Position numbers and translations under genes: made by a program. The notes under the pieces were generated by a model. That model was not told the origin of the DNA. It ran no database searches and saw nothing but the letters and a program-made list of their open reading frames with translations. Source: Phycisphaeraceae bacterium (lineage in GTDB: Bacteria > Planctomycetota > Phycisphaerae > Phycisphaerales > UBA1924). Taken from it: 64,000 nucleotides of DNA. The stretch covers positions 62,001-126,000 of the forward strand of contig JAHBXB010000001.1 of the NCBI GenBank assembly GCA_019636655.1, written 5' to 3'. This document shows positions 62,306 through 64,000 of this stretch, one piece after another; within the stretch, counting starts at the first letter, position 1; each line of letters opens with the position of its first letter.

Positions 62306-62386
62306 TCGCCCATGCCCATGACGGCCATCGAATAGACTCCGCATCGTGGAGCCACCGCGCCCGCGGCCGCCCAGGAGCCGTCACCC

Positions 62387-62770
62387 GTGCCCAGACTCCT
62401 GATCGTCGAGGACAACGAAGCCAACCGCGACATGCTCTCGCGCCGGCTGACCCGCCGCGGCTACGAGGTCATCATGGCCGCCGATGGCCAGCAGGGTGTC
62501 GACACCGCCTCCTCCGCCCGCCCCGATCTGATTCTCATGGACCTCAGCCTCCCCGTCCTCGACGGCTGGGAGGCCACGCGGCGACTCAAGGCCAACCCCG
62601 CCACCGCGGCCATCCCGGTCATCGCACTCACCGCCCACGCCCTCGAGACCGACCGCACCCGGGCCATGGAAGCGGGATGCAACGACTACGACACCAAGCC
62701 CGTCGACCTCGAACGCCTCGTCGCCAAGATCGAGGCCCTCCTTGGCCGCCCGTCCCAACCCTCGTCCTGA
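62387..62770 (+). CDS. Stand-alone receiver (CheY/DivK-like)
   Basis: 127-residue single-domain response regulator. LLIVEDNEANRDMLSRRLTRRGYEV (acidic pair E8, D9), phosphoacceptor Asp52 in LILMDLSLPVLDGW, T in VIALTAHAL and Lys in DTKPVD. The first helix is nearly the same as that of the receiver-PP2C protein upstream (EDNE-x-NRDMLSRRL), so the two receivers likely share a kinase partner. Start is GTG at 62387. The haem-type sensor follows 33 bases downstream. Confidence 0.93.
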   Translation: MPRLLIVEDNEANRDMLSRRLTRRGYEVIMAADGQQGVDTASSARPDLILMDLSLPVLDGWEATRRLKANPATAAIPVIALTAHALETDRTRAMEAGCNDYDTKPVDLERLVAKIEALLGRPSQPSS

Positions 62771-62803
62771 TCCTGTCCCGCACCGAAGAACACGAGGCCC
62801 TCC

Positions 62804-64000
62804 ATGCCGATCCGAGCCCTCATGCTCCTGCTTCTCCTCGTCGCGTTTGTCGCCGGCGGCGTCGTCGGCTGGAACCGGATCTCGGAGGCGATGCAGGCCA
62901 ACGCCCAGCGCCAGGTCGTCTCCAAGGCCGAGATCCTCCTCCAGACCATGATCGGCGTCCGCGACTACACCACCAACAACGTCAACCTCCACCTCAAGCC
63001 CCTCCTCGCAGCAGAGCCCGAGTTCATCAAGGAGACGGTCCCGGGCTACTCCGCGCGAGAGGTTTTCGAGAACTTCCGCAACGGTAAGCCCGAGTACAGC
63101 GCCTTCCTCTTCAAGGAAGCGACGATCAACGCCACCAACGAGCGCAACGAGGCCAACCCCTTCGAGCGAGAGATCGTCCAGGAGTTCCGGAAGCAGGTCG
63201 CCGAGCACGAGGCCGACCCCGCCGTCCCCCTCGCGCCCACCAGCGGATTCCACATCGATCCGGACACCGGTGAGGACGTCTTCTACATCGCTCAGCCCAT
63301 CGTCATCAAGGAACGGTCCTGCCTGGAGTGCCACACCACCCCGGACATGGCCCCCGCCAGCCAGATCCGCACCTACGGCCCGGACCGCGGCATGGGCTGG
63401 AACCTCGGCGATGTCATCGGCGCCCGCATCGTCTACGTCCCCGCGAAGCAGGTCGTTGAAGCCGGCGTTCGCACCGCCCGCAACGTCATGCTGATCTTCA
63501 TCAGCACGTTCGGCCTCATGATCACCATGATCATGTTCGTCCTGGGCCGCCGGGTCGTCCGCCCTTTGCGGCACCTGGCCGGAGCCGTCGCCCGGGTCGG
63601 CAAGGGCGACCTCCCGCCCAGCACCCGCATCTCCACCCAGGATCCCATCCTCGCCCGCTCCGCCCGCCGCGGCGACGAACTGGGCACCCTCGTCGCCGGC
63701 TTCGACTCCATGGCCCAACAGGTCGGCGCCCGCGAGGATGACCTCCGCCGGGCCCGCGCCGCCTCCGAGCAGCGAGAGGTCTATTTCCGATCCGTGATCG
63801 AGCAGTCCTCCGACGCCGTGCTGATCGTCGCCCCCGACGGCGAGATCCGCTACGTCAGCCCCGCGATCACCTCCATGCTCGGCCGCTCTCCCGACGAACT
63901 CATCGGCACATCCGCCTTCGACCTGGTCCACCCCGACGACCGCCCGGCCGCCCGCGAGTCGCACGAGCGAGTCATCAAGCTCGGCGTCAGCCCCATTGTC
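62804..64000 (+). CDS. Membrane sensor with CxxCH haem-type domain, HAMP and PAS (partial)
   Basis: The first 399 residues of a longer protein cut by the window end. A first membrane helix (MPIRALMLLLLLVAFVAGGVVG) precedes a periplasmic domain of the Tll0287/DUF3365 type that contains KERSCLECHTTPD near residue 172, a CxxCH haem-binding motif. A second helix (NVMLIFISTFGLMITMIMFVL, about 227-247) is followed by a HAMP domain (RRVVRPLRHLAGAVARVGKGDL) and a PAS domain (YFRSVIEQSSDAVLIVAPDGEIRYVSPAITSML). A histidine kinase domain is expected beyond the end but is not seen. ATG at 62804. Sensing of redox state or gas via haem is inferred. Confidence 0.85.
   Translation, partial: MPIRALMLLLLLVAFVAGGVVGWNRISEAMQANAQRQVVSKAEILLQTMIGVRDYTTNNVNLHLKPLLAAEPEFIKETVPGYSAREVFENFRNGKPEYSAFLFKEATINATNERNEANPFEREIVQEFRKQVAEHEADPAVPLAPTSGFHIDPDTGEDVFYIAQPIVIKERSCLECHTTPDMAPASQIRTYGPDRGMGWNLGDVIGARIVYVPAKQVVEAGVRTARNVMLIFISTFGLMITMIMFVLGRRVVRPLRHLAGAVARVGKGDLPPSTRISTQDPILARSARRGDELGTLVAGFDSMAQQVGAREDDLRRARAASEQREVYFRSVIEQSSDAVLIVAPDGEIRYVSPAITSMLGRSPDELIGTSAFDLVHPDDRPAARESHERVIKLGVSPIV

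Noticed and set aside
60407-62344. 645-residue minus-strand frame spanning the signalling genes
   Set aside because: Gly/Glu/Asp-rich shadow of the receiver-PP2C gene and the out-of-frame oligopeptidase start.
62381-63964. 527-residue minus-strand frame opposite the haem-type sensor
   Set aside because: Gly/Asp/Val/Leu-rich antisense translation without motifs; CxxCH, HAMP and PAS are on the + strand.

Overview
The window is about 64 kb of a high-GC chromosome with dense coding on both strands. The gene content points to a Planctomycetota bacterium, most likely Phycisphaerae-like. Supporting marks are a secreted protein with a C-terminal GC-type dockerin ending in GGC (33911-34771), small proteins with a CGYDLTGLTS..CPECG zinc ribbon, a chlamydial Hc1-like mini-histone, PEP-CTERM-like tails, a right-handed beta-helix family and an extended acyl carrier protein. 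Taxonomy is inferred from gene families, not from a marker-gene search. No rRNA, tRNA, CRISPR array, phage or transposase was recognised.

Layout. 0-9.6 kb: central metabolism and housekeeping (6-phosphogluconolactonase, RluA-type pseudouridine synthase, HemW, FHA protein, M16 protease, HDOD protein, RecO), then a fatty-acyl block in which an acyl carrier protein lies between two FabZ-like dehydratases. 9.7-15 kb: fused AroD-AroE coupled to a YhiN-like flavoprotein, a PEP-CTERM-like secreted protein and release factor 1. 15-20 kb: a NatA/NatB-like ABC exporter with a methyltransferase, RNase P RNA with its own terminator on the minus strand, and a Gfo/Idh-like protein. 20-28.6 kb: CBS protein, ElbB, an APC permease with a stress-protein-like tail, UvrD/PcrA helicase, truncated haemoglobin, a secreted protein and a methyltransferase. 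28.6-30.5 kb: a low-GC gene of foreign appearance and a putative HTH protein behind a strong promoter. 30.7-39 kb: MtfA peptidase, small stress or redox proteins, a putative DNA-binding protein divergent from the dockerin protein, a LolA-like protein, a GH13 enzyme and SucC. 39-46 kb: a stand-alone atpD, GNAT, a third FabZ, the Hc1-like histone, an APH-fold kinase, RsmA, a HAD phosphatase and a zinc-ribbon membrane protein.

46.3-58.7 kb is the most striking region. A single-direction set encodes a PilZ protein, a GspE/PilB ATPase, a GspF/PilC platform, two near-duplicate major pseudopilins, GspH-, GspI- and GspJ-like pseudopilins, a PilX/GspK-like protein, two paralogous secreted beta-helix proteins, and GspL-, GspM- and GspC-like assembly proteins. 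No secretin or prepilin peptidase is present in the window. The beta-helix pair sits inside the machine operon and shares a C-terminal W-x-E-I-E-P ending, so they are candidate dedicated substrates or tip/surface components.

58.7-64 kb: a prolyl oligopeptidase on the minus strand, then a signalling set on the plus strand: receiver-PP2C protein, stand-alone receiver, and a membrane histidine-kinase-like protein with a CxxCH haem-type sensor domain, cut by the window end.

Many adjacent genes overlap by ATGA or GTGA (17452, 25959, 48506, 52644, 58204, 11393), indicating translational coupling, and GTG or TTG starts are common.
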